64,000 bases of DNA from Malaya genurostris (GCF_030247185.1 NC_080571.1:66316172-66380171); one strand, 5' to 3'; shown: positions 34,560 to 47,204, counted from the stretch's first letter. The notes: a model not told the origin generated them from the sequence alone. Program-made: numbers and translations.

Positions 34560-35858
34560 CAAAAAATACAAACCAACAAAATCTACATATTTCATTTTGT
34601 CGACAAAATCATCGTTTTCGGATAGGAAAGCAACCTCACCAAGAGAACAGTCAAGTGGCACTTGACGAGAAGGCTTGATGACAAATCGGCTATTTGCTCT
34701 GAAAAGATTTATCATGCAAATTTGAAGATATAATTTCATATATTGACGAAAATATTTTAGAATTTTACCTATTGATACCAAATTATTGGATCCAGTACAG
34801 TTTCTAAATTCGGTGATATTGTTTTAAACCGGCCCTTCTGGTAGTTCTTCCACTGTTTGAACTGATGAGTCCCGCACATACTCACTACCCAAAACACACT
34901 CTATCAACGTATTCCATCTATTTTTCTATTGATTTTCGCAAATGAACGCTGCTTTCCTCTTCTTAGATGGACGAGGCATTTTAAAAAGATTGCAATACTT
35001 GAACTGTTTGTTTATTTTTTGCATTCCATAGCGACGGTAAATAAGACAACAAAGTTGCGGATAACTTGGAGGGGAAGCAATGTTACAAATGGAAATAAGG
35101 TAAATGTTATCGTTTTTTTTAATATTGTAATTTTAGATGGTGACGTACGAAAGTAGTTTTGATCCGTAATTTTAACTATATCAATGTGCGACTAACTGAA
35201 AATAATGCCATTTTTAGTGCATTGCAATTTTTTTTTCTAATTATGTCTGGCATCACTGCCAATATAAAAGGGTGGTATTACCAATACTAAAGCAGGCCGG
35301 CAAGCTTTTTATCGTGGATTTTTGGAAAATTTTCAAAACCAGAACTGTGAGTTATTCAAAGGTTTTATAATAAAATGTTTAGATTAGAGGTTAAGTTTAC
35401 TGATGAAGAACAACTCAAAAGTGTTTCATAAAGATTACTTATGTCACAGAGCTATAAACAGCAGTTGAAATCTTGAGGTGAGAGAAAAATAATAACATTC
35501 TAAGAAGAAACCTTCTAATGAAGGTCCGAAAAAGTTTTGCACAAATCATTCTTCGGAGTTGATAGATTATCGGTAGCTTATATCAATACGATGAGTGATT
35601 ATGTCACCAAATTGCAGTAGCAATTCTACGCAACATATTTACCCCTACGCATAGAAAAAATGTGTTTCGTGGTTTGTTTACATCTAGAGCAATGCAAAAT
35701 AGCGGAAGGTAGAGTGGGAGGGTAGGTGGTTTCTTGGTTGCCATTTGTGGCTCGCTCCCATGGTCACCTTAAGCCATTTTTCCATATGCACTGTACAACA
35801 AAAATAAGCTGTAAATACGGTTAAAAATATAATCATGTACTGATTCGGATGAAAACTT
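34560..35858. other. AT-rich sequence without a recognised gene
   Basis: No recognised element or frame. A CTGGCATCACTG motif near 35246 recalls the hAT-type MITE end at 27562 but is isolated. Confidence 0.35.
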
Positions 35859-35871
35859 ATTGTTATATCAA

Positions 35872-36077
35872 AGCAAAGCCTTGGTATTACATTCCTGTAG
35901 TGGAATTTGACCTTCTGTTTCAACAGACTTCGCAGCCGATTCAGAGTGTACAGAACTATTGCATGGCTAGTGCTACGATTCTACTGACACTACGAATCCT
36001 TCCAGGTCGGGGCTTGAACATACGACTATTGGTTTGTTAGACCAGTGCCCTATGCATTGAATCGCAAACCCGGGACG
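35872..36077 (-). mobile_element. tRNA-like SINE, full-length with 13-bp target duplication
   Basis: 206 bp on the minus strand, from CGTCCCGGGTTTGCGATTCA to AAGGCTTTGCTT. Exact 13-bp direct repeats ATTGTTATATCAA at 35859-35871 and 36078-36090 define both ends, which makes this the best reference copy of the family in the window. The B-box region reads GTTCAAGCCCC. Confidence 0.9.
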
Positions 36078-36090
36078 ATTGTTATATCAA

Positions 36091-37700
36091 TCATCGATAT
36101 TAATATAAATGTCTGTAAAATGTACTTTCAATTGATGTAAGATGCTAAAAGCAAAGTTTAACACCATTTGATAACTTTTGAATGTGAAGACGATAAGTTC
36201 AATTCTAGTTCCACACAGAATTTTGAACGGTTTTTTTATTTTGATTGTCGTATTGTTTTAGGTTGTCAAAGATAAACATAGGATTACAATACCCTAGTAA
36301 TAAAGTAATTTTATTGACCCTTCGTTAATAAGCGTCGAGTAACTCCGGCAAAATGCCATAGATACAATACAAGTTGGAAAGAAAGCAATATGTTTACATT
36401 CAGCACATAATGATTTCTTGCTTCAATTGACTTTAATGCTTTATGGGATGAGACAATGCACAAAAACTTAATAAATTCTAAGCAATAATTCTAAGTAAGT
36501 TCGACTCTCTAATTTTAAGAAACACTGGATATGCAGCAAAATTGTTCAATATAGTTCATACTATAACTGGATATTTTTTCAAACATAAACAATGATTGAC
36601 AGGCTCCACGATTTCGTTTTGGGAGGAGCCCTCAGGCCCTATAAAAATAATATTACTGAAGATTACTTATGTACCTAATTCACGGTGTTTTTCGCATACA
36701 CTTTGAACTTTTCCACTGGAACTGTCATTATGGAGTCTTCAAATAAAATTTACGACTATGCCCGACTATGAAATTTCTTTACGTTTACTGTCATGTTATT
36801 TCTGTAATACATACCTAAGACCTTCTAGACTTGTGATGATACCATATATTCTAAGATCATTTACATCCCTACTTTAAATGACGACAATTCACTGCATAGA
36901 GTATCACAGTCGATTTGTGGAAAACGGAAAACATCTTCTCAATTTATAGGTCATATTAGTAGATGGTCATACAAATTTACTTTGGCTCTACTGGTTTCGG
37001 ATTCAGGTTCCGGAAGTAGTGGTCTGGAATTCCAAAACGAAACTCACAAAAATTTCTCAGAGACTAATTAACGTTTGAGCACAGATAATAGTACGAGAAA
37101 GCCAAATCAGATGAACGAGATTGACACCCAAGTAATTGAAACCTAAACCGTTGATTTTAACCATGGAAGCGGTGCTCATGTTCGATCTTCAATCGCTTCA
37201 TTATTGCACGCTAATACTGGCTTTTTCTGATTTGAGGTAGTCCTCCAAAAGTATACTATGCCGATCCCAGAAAACAGAACTTGCGATCTTTCCATCCTAT
37301 TGAGACGCCCTTCAAGGCTTCACTCTATTGTCTCTATAGGTAATTATACTGTTCTCTGGAGTATAATAATGGATTCAGCCAGACATGTACTCGAAGTGCG
37401 CTTGCGTTCGCCTTTCTAGCCCTAAATAAGTATGTGTGGGATCTATCGGCATCTTAAAATATTGAAACCGTTGAATCTTTTGAAATACCATTTCAATTTA
37501 CTGAATACTCTCATATCAAGAAAAAAAAACTAATGATTCCTTCATGGATAGAATAAGGAGTGTATCGATAAGTAGTTAGCAACATTCAAACAGTTATTAC
37601 TCTGAAATGGCTTAATTTTTTGCAGAGTGTTTCGCGGTGACATGTTTGTTTACATGTCAATAACATCTGCGCAATCGATTGGTTTCGGTACGGTTTATCG
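36091..37700. other. Mostly unassigned; diverged repeat-array fragment near 36.85-37.1 kb
   Basis: GGATTCAGGTTCCGGAAGTA and neighbours at 36980-37030 recall the repeat-array monomer. Otherwise nothing is recognised. Confidence 0.3.
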
Positions 37701-37705
37701 TTTCA

Positions 37706-38490
37706 ATGATGAGTCGAATTAATCCGAAAACGCGAAAGAAAATTCTGCATACTTGGTGCTCAGAAAGTGGTGTCACCAAATACAAATAATAATAATATGT
37801 TACCCCTATGTCCCATACAAACGAACCGCCAATGTTTGGTTCACAGCCTGAACAAGTAAGCCTAGCAAATTACTCCCTTCATTGCGATAGTTTGAAAATG
37901 TGGAAGGAGATCGTTTCTGGCAACGCTTTATGCTAGTTGCTACGGTGCAAAACAAACTTGTTTGTTTATGTTTATCGTTGCTGTATTAAACTGCAACAAT
38001 CAGTCTAAATATCCCCGGCACTAGCACAAAAGATGAACACAAACACCCACGAATCTACAAATATCAATACAGCTAGTAGTATATGTTATTAACTTACATT
38101 TCGCTTGTGATCTTGATTATCAGATAAAAACTGTTTGTTTATTTATTTTTCACTATTATAAACAGTAACTATGGTGAACTTGTTCTTACCCTTCAGTGTT
38201 GCTAGTTTTATAGAAAACTCGTTAAAGTACATTGTCACTCTGACAGTGTATCATGACAGTGTACCGCACGATGCAAAATGTGTCCTTGAAAATTTGTCGA
38301 AGTATTCCGTATTATAATTTGTATTTGGTGTCACGTACAACGAAATTGCAAAACGGGTGAAAATGCACCACACCAGTGTCAAAAATATTATCGAGAAGTT
38401 CGGTAAGACCTTTTCCATGAAGGATTTGCCCCGATCCGGTAGGAAAACGGATCCCAGCCAGCCCGGCCGGGACTTAAAAGTGGTTGAGAC
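37706..38490 (+). pseudogene. ITm transposase N-terminal fragment, split by a MITE
   Basis: The frame starts MMSRINPKTRKKILHTWCSE and SGVT, is cut at 37777, and resumes at 38335 as YNEIAKRVKMHHTSVKNIIE, KFGKTFSMKDLPRSGRKT. These are the paired helix-turn-helix DNA-binding region and linker of an ITm-type transposase. Removing the insert and one 7-bp duplicate restores the frame exactly. The frame is lost after about 38490, before the catalytic domain, so this copy was also 3'-truncated. Confidence 0.7.
37777..38327. mobile_element. 551-bp MITE with CAAATACAAAT inverted ends
   Basis: Ends CAAATACAAATAATAATA and, inverted, CAAATACAAATTATAATA. Flanking 7-bp duplicates GTGTCAC lie at 37770-37776 and 38328-38334 (8 bp, GGTGTCAC, if one end base is shared). 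No coding sequence. The 7 to 8-bp duplication points to a hAT- or P-type transposase in trans. Confidence 0.8.
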
Positions 38491-38741
38491 ATCAGGAAAA
38501 TTTTTCGTATTTTTATTCACTAATCAATGTTTCTAACTAATTTTCGATACACTCCTTAGACCAATCAATTATATTTATGCTAATATTTATGCCCATTTCT
38601 CTTTGAAATTTGATTCAAGTTTTCGTCTCGATAGGATATGCCATCATGCTAATTTTGATCACTGTATTACATGTCGTAGGATTATTTCTAATCATTGCAT
38701 AATTTTGGCATTTCCAATAGATTTCGCAAATAAGTGACACC

Positions 38742-39415
38742 TATACTGCCCATACTCGAATGTCAGTCCCATATCGATTTTTGCCAATTTTGAGTTAGCT
38801 TGAGGAATGAAATCTATCCTCAATATACTTTCAGAAATTGCAATAAAAGTTTAGGGTTTGTTCAGTAAAATGTGAAAAAATATCAACTCATGTCTGTCCC
38901 ATATGCAAAATACTCGCATATCAGTTCGATTCAGTGCAAATTTCAATAATTTCATTTGTTGCAATATTGGAATAGTAAAGGTGTATTACCGATATTTCAA
39001 GTAATAATACCATGATTTAACATTAGGTAGCACAATAAATTAAAAAAATCGGAAATAAAATTTTAATCGTCTTTTTCTCGACATGCCGATTTTCCATATG
39101 GGACTAATATGCAAGTATTATTGTGCAAAATAATGCTCAATTATGGTATTATTACATAAAATATCGGTAACACACCTTTTGTTATTCCAATATTGCAAAA
39201 AATGGAATTATTGAAATTTGCACTGAATGGGACTGACATGCGGGTACTTTGCATATGGGACAGACATGAGTTCATAATTTTTCACATTTCACTGAACAAA
39301 CTCTCAATTTTTATTGCAATATCTGAGAGTATATTGAGGATAGATTTCATTCCTCAAGCTTACTCAAAATTGGCGAAAATCGATATGGGATTGTTATGCG
39401 AGTATGGGCAGTATA
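38742..39415. mobile_element. Palindromic MITE of about 670 bp, TA target duplication
   Basis: Nearly the whole element is an inverted repeat: TACTGCCCATACTCG at the left end and its inverse at the right, with arms of about 300 bp meeting near 39075. TA flanks at 38742-38743 and 39414-39415 fit Tc1/mariner mobilisation. The frame at 39193-39450 reads through an arm and is not a gene. Confidence 0.8.
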
Positions 39416-39418
39416 GCT

Positions 39419-39925
39419 TACAAAAAAATAACACATATAATGCTTCGTAACACACAAAACATACAAAATAGTAACGGATGTAACGCTTCGTAACGCATAT
39501 GTCTCACAAAAATGTAACGCATGTAACGCTTCGTAACGCCCATAACTTACAAAAAATTAACACGTGTAACGCTTCTTAACGCCTTTAACATACAAAAAAG
39601 TAACGCATGAAACGCTTCATAACGTTTATAACTTACTAAAAAGTAACGCTTCGTAATTCCTTTAAATTACAAAAAAGTAACGTATGCAACAGTTCGTAAC
39701 GCATAAAACTTACAAGAAAGTAACACATGTAACGCTTCGTAACACCTATGACTTCCTTAAAAGTAACAGATCGTAACTCGTTTACCGCAAAAATCTAAAC
39801 CTTATAACAGTTTTAACGTTTATAATTTCCACAAAATAACTCATATAATTTGTAACCTTCAATTTGAGAAAATTATCTTCCGCGACGCTTTTTAGTTTCT
39901 TTAACATAACGTAACGCTTCCTATC
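39419..39925 (-). repeat. 43-bp tandem repeat array, small locus
   Basis: About ten diverged units containing GTAACGCATGTAACGCTTCG and TAACGCCTATAAC. It is the reverse complement of the units at 49.4-50.8 kb. It abuts the palindromic MITE with only a few bases between. Confidence 0.8.
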
Positions 39926-40129
39926 TCACGATAATATCGTTCTTTTCTTTTAGTGCATTAGACAGAACTGGATGTCGTGATGAGATTCTTCCACAAATAT
40001 CAGTTACAATAAACCTGGTATTAAGCGCCAAACGCTCAGGTCGTGCTCTACTTCGAATTTTGGACGTTCAGTGAAGCAGTCACCAGCAATGAAAGCAGAC
40101 CTTTTGCACGGAGAACCCTTCGATCATAA

Positions 40130-41575
40130 AATTGCGATATCGCAGTTTTTGATTTTTGCGATAGTTGATTTAACTAATTTCTTTTTGATTCAACCAATAT
40201 GGTTTTTGATTTGCATATATTCAAGTAGTTGAAAAATATGTTGTTTTGAATGCTGTCAAATTCCGGAGACAGTTGAAAGCAAAGCAATAATCGCAATGCA
40301 AAATCAACAACTTTTTCAGTTGAAATCTGTTCGCGTCGCTTCAAAATGTCAATGAAAACAATATCGATGGTTAAAGCATTTGGTGAAATTGTGCTTGAGA
40401 AATTTATGATAACAAGTGTTTATCTAACAGCGGTGTTGTGATAAAATTAACCTTGTTTAAGATGAAAAAAATTGGTGACAAATTAGAGAATGTTAATGAA
40501 TAATCATCTCGTAATCTTTCAGGTATGCGCAAAAATTTTATGCTTCAAATTCGATCATTGATTTACTTCCAGCAGACTGTTTTACTTCCAGTTGTTTGAT
40601 ACCGATGATGATGTTCATGCATTAGCAATAAAACGCTTTTTGACGTGAATTTAATTTATAAAAATAACAGTAGCGAAGGGTTTCAAACACACAGAACGCG
40701 CTGCGATTGAATGGCGCGTTTGAATTGCAGTCGCCAAATTCCAATTCCCAGCGGTTGATGCACCCAAACTCATATAAATTGACTAAAATTATCAGTGCAT
40801 AACTTTAGTTCAACCGTTTGAAGGCATCATCTTTCAATACTCAGGTTTTAGGTAAATTTAATAATTTCGCTAATTTACTCGCCCCTCCAGGCACTTTTGT
40901 TGCTTAAAAACGTTTTTCTACATCAATCATTTCCGATCGAATCAGAAGTATTTTTTTAGAATTCTTTACTGATCTCGACTTGACATGATCAGATCAGTTC
41001 TGATTTCGTAATGATAATTTATTCCTCGGTTAAAATCACTTGAAATCAGCAGTGATCGGTGATTTTCCCAGCCCTAATGATATTACATGTCAATATAAAA
41101 TACTGTTTATATTTTAACAACGATATTTATTTCATGAATCTCAACATACCGAACTTATTTCAAATAGATCATGACGTGTATCAGTAAGTATATTTTGATT
41201 ATTTTCGCAAATCAATAGCATTGTTCGAGTTGATTCAACTATTTGCAATATCTAAAACAAATAAAACCGATTCATTTTTCAACTAACAGAATTTTATTTC
41301 AATAACAACACCAGTTATTTCAACTAAAATATTTGTTGATATTGAAAGGTATGTGTCCTCACTAATTGACAGCATTTTTTTTTAAACAGTTAAATTAGTT
41401 GTTTCAACCATCGTTCCTGCTAATCGAAAAACAAAAATGACAGTTTAGCTAAAACAACGATCGATTAGTTGTACCAAATTTTAACCAATCGAATTCAGAA
41501 AATCAACTAATATTCTGGTTGAAATGGGATCGCGGGTGGTTCCGTGTGCATGGTACAAAACCTCAAACGCTCTCA
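40130..41575. other. Unassigned; recurrent CAACTAA/TTAGTTG motifs
   Basis: Short motifs such as TTAGTTGA and its inverse recur (40150-40240, 41220-41525), as at 19.4-20.6 kb, suggesting a diverged dispersed repeat. No gene is recognised. Confidence 0.3.
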
Positions 41576-41579
41576 TTAG

Positions 41580-41900
41580 GACTCAACTCGCATTCAGTTG
41601 CTGAATACTGGATGTAGATTCGAGAGCAGGATGAATTCTAAAACTTAATTCCGAATCTGTTCTTGTCTGCCTGAATGCTGAACTTAATTTTAGGTTTAGA
41701 ATTTATTTTCGAAGTTCTGTTTCAGAATGTAGTTCCAGGATTCAGAGTCTGCATGCTGGAACTGCATTCTAGAACTGGATTTCGGAGCTAAATTCAGTTT
41801 CAGAATTCAGTTCTGGAACTAAATTGCATCTGAGTTTTGAGCCTATTTAGTTCTTGAACTGAGGTACAGTTTCTGAATTCTATAAATCGATTCATTTTAG
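41580..41900. repeat. Degenerate simple repeat around CAGTTCTGGAACT
   Basis: Irregular reiteration of ATTCAGTTCTGGAAC, GAATTC and AGTTC motifs with both orientations mixed. Short pieces of the same sequence lie at 42750-42800, 49350-49400 and 51190-51230. Confidence 0.55.
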
Positions 41901-41913
41901 AAATATTAATATC

Positions 41914-42690
41914 AGGTGTACAACTTTGCTTCCGCCGTTTTCCGATAGGTGGCTGTACCGGCTGAGGCTGGTTTAAATACATAGATCATAATGCCTTTAA
42001 AGTGAGTGTGTACAGTGCCTAACGAATTGTCATCGCCGTTTCAGTGACAGTTGTTCTTGTTTTCGTATTATTCGCGCTCGAAAATGTCAGTTTATGTGCC
42101 CAATTCTCGCCATTTGAGGGAAGTTTTACTTTTCTGTTACAATTCGAAAAAAATGCAACTGAAGCGCATCGAATGATTTCAGAAACTTATGGTGATGCTG
42201 CTCTGAGTAAAAGAATGTGTTGGGAGTGGTTTCAACGATTTAAAAATGGTGATTTCGATGTCGAAGACAAACATGATGGTGGAAGAGAAAAAACCTTCAA
42301 AGATGAATAACAATTTACTACGAGCTCTTAAAACCGGGTGAAATCATCACAGGAGATCGCTACCGAACGCAACTGATGCGCCTTAATCGCGCGCTAAAAG
42401 AAAAGCGGCCACAGTATCAAGAGCGACATGGCAAAGTCATCACGACAATGCTCGGCCTCACGTCACAAAAGTGGTCAAAAAGTACCTGGAAACGCTGAAA
42501 TGGGAAGTCTTGCCCCACCCGCCGTATTCCCCAGATGCCCCTTCTGACTTCCACCTATTCCGTTCGATGGCACACGGCCTGGCAGATCGCTAGCGACGGA
42601 CAATACTTTGAATAATACATCTGTAAGCACTTTTTCGCAATAAAGCTTTAAATTTTGGAAAAAAAACGGCGGAAGCAAAGTTGTACACCT
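41914..42690 (+). mobile_element. mariner deletion derivative (777 bp)
   Basis: Terminal inverted repeats AGGTGTACAACTTTGCTTCC + GCCGTTTT (left) and the inverse at 42663-42690. It contains both ends of a mariner transposase gene and lacks two internal blocks. The right flank reads AATAT and the left ATATC, so the TA duplication is imperfect. Confidence 0.8.
42084..42644 (+). pseudogene. mariner transposase, doubly deleted
   Basis: N-terminus from ATG 42084: MSVYVPNSRHLREVLLFCYN (helix-turn-helix), a 1-nt shift in the A-run near 42150, then NATEAHRMISETYGDAALSK and WEWFQRFKNGDFDVED. After a stop near 42309 a C-terminal part follows: YYELLKPGEIITGDRYRTQL, QYQERHGKVI (second Asp block damaged) and WEVLPHPPYSPDAPSDFHLF (third catalytic Asp, DD34D type). 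A second deletion joins MAHGLADR to SDGQYFE near the C-terminus. The first catalytic Asp (DETW) is missing. Confidence 0.75.
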
Positions 42691-42759
42691 AATATATTCC
42701 CAAAGAACTATACGAAGTGTTTCTACTATGTAAATCTATCATTCCGGTTGGTTCAGGTC

Positions 42760-42965
42760 CAGAACTCAGTTCTAGTTTCAGTTTCAAGAATTCAGTTCCG
42801 TATTGAATCAATAGCGGGACGTTCGCAAAGCTAGTTTCTTTACAAAGAAGATCTATTGCGTCATTATGCTGCTGGTCGTTTGCATTGGAACAAAATACAA
42901 CGAAAAGTGTACAACGATGGGGAACATTATGCAAAATCAGCCCTTCTAATGGTTTCAAATGTTAT
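42760..42965 (+). repeat. Diverged relative of the repeat at 58790-58990
   Basis: CAAAATCAGCCCTTCTAATG and TGCGTCATTATGCTGCTGGT match AATCAGCCCTTCTAATGGAT and TGCGTCATCCTGCTGCTTAT in the 58.8-kb sequence, in the same order. Stops interrupt the frame that is open at 58.7 kb. Confidence 0.6.
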
Positions 42966-43429
42966 CTACAGAATTCAAATCGATTGCTTCGTTGCAAATC
43001 AGAGAATAAAACCATCAGTGTAGTGCTAATCTAGAATAATTTGATTAGCTTTGTGCAATGTTTGCAATGCACAATTCGCAACAGTGTTCAATATCGTAGA
43101 GAATTACACAATTTGACCCTTCTGAAAAGCAAAAAATAATCCCGTAATTTTAATCGTTCATTTATGGTGGGTTTAAATTATGAGAAAACACCATTTTTCG
43201 CGATTTTTTCATGTCGATGAAAAGGCATTTTTGAGAACGCTTCTTAAAAATCATGATTTGCGGTGTCCACTGTATCTCAGCGCATACTAATCAGATGTTA
43301 ATAAATTAAACAGCATAGATAAAGTGGATGTTTTTCTAGACTCCATCGTTTCTCTCAATAGTTTATTTTTATTCCTCGGTTTTGAGATATTTTCAGTTAA
43401 ATATAAACTAAAAATCCAAAAACCCCTTC

Positions 43430-43870
43430 CTAACCCTCCTAGTGGTGTGATAATGCCTTTCTCTTTCTCCAAAACAGTCTCATGAAAATATTTTCTCCTT
43501 TTTATTAAATAATTTCTAACACTGATTTGGACTCACTTTTGACACCATTTATTTCTTATTGATTTGAGTAGTTTACAAAAGCATGCTTCAGTGTTTATGC
43601 CAAATACTCGGTATCATTTCTAAAACCATGCGCGTGGCATTTGCATTGCCTATTTGTATGAGAAAAGTGATGCTAATATAAAAAAAAAACCCTCCTTAAT
43701 CCATTTAGTGGTGTGATAATCCCTTTCTCTTTCTTCAAAATAGTCTCATGATTTTTTCTATCTTTTTATAAAATATTTTCTGACATTAATTTCGGCTCAT
43801 TTTTGATTTTGAATTTTTGACTTTGAGAAGAGTGATGCTAAAATACCCTTCTTAGCCCACTAAGTGAAAT
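43430..43870 (+). repeat. Head of the repeat-array element, duplicated in tandem
   Basis: CTAGTGGTGTGATAATGCCTTTCTC at 43438 recurs as TTAGTGGTGTGATAATCCCTTTCTC at 43704 with similar following sequence, a period of about 265 bp. It corresponds to the non-hairpin end of the repeat-array family. Confidence 0.55.
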
Positions 43871-44159
43871 TAGTGAAATCGCCAGAAGTCTTAGAATTGC
43901 ATGAAACGTCGAAATTCACTGTGATCTCGAAAAAAATTTTTTTTCAAAAAATCGACTTTCTGGGGCTCAAAATAATCTCAAAATTTTTTTTAAATCCCAG
44001 AAGTCGATTTTTTCAAAAAAAATTTGCCGATAATCGTTCCGCCTAGTGCCAATTCGCTGAAAATCGTTTTGCCGAAAAGGTCATCTATAGCTGAAAAAGT
44101 CTTTTCACAGAAAGAGACACTTCATCGTGCGGATAATTTCGAATACATCATATTATTAT

Positions 44160-44442
44160 TATTGCCTTTCTCATACAGAGGCCCAGAGGGCCGAGTGTCA
44201 TATACCATTCGACTCAGTTCGTCGAGTACGCAAAATGTCTGTATATGTGTATGCGTTTGTGTATGTATGTATGTAACATTTGTTTGTACTCACTTCCGTT
44301 TCACTCTATAGGTTATACTAGTTTTGTTTTTCAAGAATCAAAGAAAATTATTTTGAGGAATACCACACATTTATGTATGAGAATATGTGAGATATGGGAA
44401 AGGCATCATCACATCACTAGGTGGATTAAAACAGGTTTTATT
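44160..44442 (-). mobile_element. Repeat-array element, minimal copy without array
   Basis: Only about 280 bp: TGCCTTTCTCATACAGAGGC, the GGCCGAGTGTCATATACC block and TG-rich tract, then directly the opposite end CACTAGGTGGATTAAAACAG. The whole monomer array is missing, showing that the two ends can exist as a short unit. Confidence 0.65.
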
Positions 44443-44454
44443 TCACCTGGATAA

Positions 44455-44605
44455 TTGATGTAGGCCAATAAAACGGGCGTTAACGCTATCGTCTTTAATT
44501 TTTGTTTATTTTAAATAAATTCCAATTACGATATCAAGACAATTGCAAGATTCGGCGAAATCACTCTTTCGGTAAAACGGCTTTCGGCGGAATGACCTTG
44601 ACCCA
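44455..44605. repeat. Dispersed repeat with TTCGGCGAAAT units, copy 2
   Basis: Same block order as 16245-16400 (AATTCCAATTACGAT, then TTCGGCGAAATCACTCTTTC). Confidence 0.55.
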
Positions 44606-45382
44606 TTTTTATTGACTATCTGTAGTCACTTTTCTTTCTGACGGTGTGTATTGCGGCAAGTCGAAATTCGTTGTATTAAAGATTAAAAACTCTGTAGTAA
44701 TTTTTGGTACGAAAAATACAGTACAATTTAACAGGAAGATACAGTACATTTAAGGGTAAAAACAGTACGCAAAATTTGGCTGAAAAATACAGTACAATTC
44801 TGTAAAATACAGTACGGATACGAGCATTAAGTATGAGATAAATAAAGATAAAGGCCCATAACTTCCAGAGTTTCGTTCCGTTCCGATAGGCTACGGCTGT
44901 GAAATACAACGCTCCGTTTGTGTGCGTCTTATAAGATGATCCTTACAAGTTACCTTTCCTATCAGAAAAGGTTCTTTGAAGTTTGAAACAGGCGACATAT
45001 ACTTCCAACAAAACCGAACATCAAGCCGATATATCAGTTTAAGTTCCTTAGATGGATAGGATTTCACGTTGCTAAATCAAGCCCTGTCGGGTGCCGTGGG
45101 AGTCATAAAACTAGATTATTACGATCACAAAACAGTCCCCTGAGAATGAACAGTACCACAACACTATCGATGTTTGAGTATTTATATCCTTGAGATCAGT
45201 TGAGCCTTCCATTTTCCATTCAACTGGTTCTGGTTTTTAACTTGGCACAGCTGGACAGAGCACTTTCGTTGGTTGGTCAAAAATCATGTCTATAATATAA
45301 CTGAAACTAAAACAATCGTATCCCCAGCAAGCCGTTGTAGTTTTTTGTATTCGAACAATTCTACTGTCAAATTTAAAGCTGG

Positions 45383-45613
45383 TAGGGTAACAGAGGTATT
45401 TTGGCCCACATTAGGATTGATTTTATTTTGGCCCACTTTGTAAAAATATCCACTAAATGTTGTAATATCTTTGAAAAACCCTTCCGCAATAGGTAATTTA
45501 ATGTTATTAGCTTCAAATTGATGCAACATGGGTTACTTAACATTGATTAAATCCATAAAGTTTGTTAGGTGGGCCAAAATATATGAAGTGGCCAAAATAC
45601 CTCTGTTGCCCTA
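45383..45613. mobile_element. MITE with TA target duplication (227 bp)
   Basis: Inverted ends GGGTAACAGAGGTATTTTGG (45385) and CCAAAATACCTCTGTTGCCC (to 45611), flanked by TA on both sides. GGCCCAC motifs recur inside the arms. No coding sequence. Confidence 0.85.
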
Positions 45614-47190
45614 TACGCTGCCGTTCTATTTTTTCTATATTTGAAACACAGATAAAACGCTGCAGGATGTGCCAGTTTATTTTGTTATAAATTCTAGATT
45701 TAAATTTCAAAACTGACATAAATTATTCATCTAGAATTGAAACACTTCTGAACATGCCCTTAACAACAGTCGTGATGATTTTTTTATTACGAATGTGCTG
45801 TTATCGTTTACCGAGACAAAACTGTTGAAAATATGATCTTTTTGTAATGAAAGTTATTTTACAATTGCCCATAGTCCGTGTTCCGACGACCATGTGTCCA
45901 TCAAGGTGACAGCAACTGTGCGTCGGTATAGTTAAAGAGTAAACATATTATAGAAAACTTTTCCCCCCATTCGTCTACGCATGACCTTTCTCCCAGAGGA
46001 AGAGCTTCTTATGCGAAAATCTATCTAAGTAATGTGTTCATAACAAGCACCGGGGAAAAGACGACCCGTTTTCTGAGCGACGGCTGACCGAGCTTCAGTT
46101 CAGGGACACGACATATTCTCGGGGTATATTTTCCTAGCATGATTTATGTACGTATGTAGAAGTGGTTGTTCTGCTAGGTATTGTTTGTGACAAGAGAGCA
46201 GGGTCATTTGAAAAATCGTACAATAGTTGCTCTAGTGGTTAAATACTAAACCCGTGCAGTAAGCAGATATGAAATATTAATTTCGTATTTGGAAAGTTGC
46301 TTCATGAAAGATTCCCGATATGGAACTCTCATACAGTGTTGGTGATTGCCGAAAATTTGACAGAAGCTGCTATATTGCTCTCTATATTGTATACAACATT
46401 TTCAATCCGTTAGGAGATGCTACAAGAACTCGAGTCATTCAATGCATGAACCGCGAGAGAATTTTTTCTACATTTCTTCGCTCCACTTTATACTCTGAGT
46501 ATTTCACGGCCCTTGAAAAAAAATACAGTCTGATAATGATCGTTGCTGTGTGGAATTTCCCAAGAGAGGATCGCAAATTGACAATTATCGCAGAAAATCG
46601 AATCGATGGTTCAACTTGATGTTTCTCATACTAGGTTGCAATATTTCAAAACTTTTGTGTGGAGCATTCACATACATTTTCATAGACACAACTTATACAA
46701 AGGTTATATGCACATAGTTAGAATAAGCGGCAATAGTAAAATGATTCTATCGCAATTATCCACTGTCCATACAGAATCGGATCGCGAAACGAGAATAAGC
46801 GACCGTTTGTTGCTTCAGAGAGGATCCCCACAGCAGCGTGCTAACCATTGATTCTCAGAAAAGTCATCGAAAGAAATTCGCTCTCGCACTGGTGTCTATT
46901 CTATGTTAAATGAGCCATGCCGGGTGTTTGTTGTTGCGATGATATTAGTCTCTCTTTGATGGCACTGATTCAATCGTGTGAAAAGTGAAGAGTGAGCATT
47001 CTTTGATACGATAAAAGCCATCCTTGCTCTCATAATGTTATTTGGAATTCATTTCTAGTCTCTAAAGGTGCCATATTGTAAAATTTTCTCCCATATTAAA
47101 CACTGCTCGGTGAATTTCCTTGAACCCAAAGCAACTGAATGTTGATTTTATTTGCATTTGTTTAATGCGCAGTCCGCACTGCGAACGGTG
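45614..47190. other. Unassigned sequence
   Basis: Two plus-strand frames (46320-46619, 46606-46851) overlap and have ATG starts but no domain or repeat homology seen here. Composition is close to neighbouring non-coding DNA. No element ends were found. Confidence 0.3.
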
Positions 47191-47204
47191 CTGATTATTT
47201 CATT

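Noticed and set aside
34859..34890. CTGATGAG start of a second hammerhead motif
   Set aside because: No GAAA core after a plausible stem II.
39193..39450. 85-codon open frame
   Set aside because: Lies in one arm of the palindromic MITE and runs into the tandem array.
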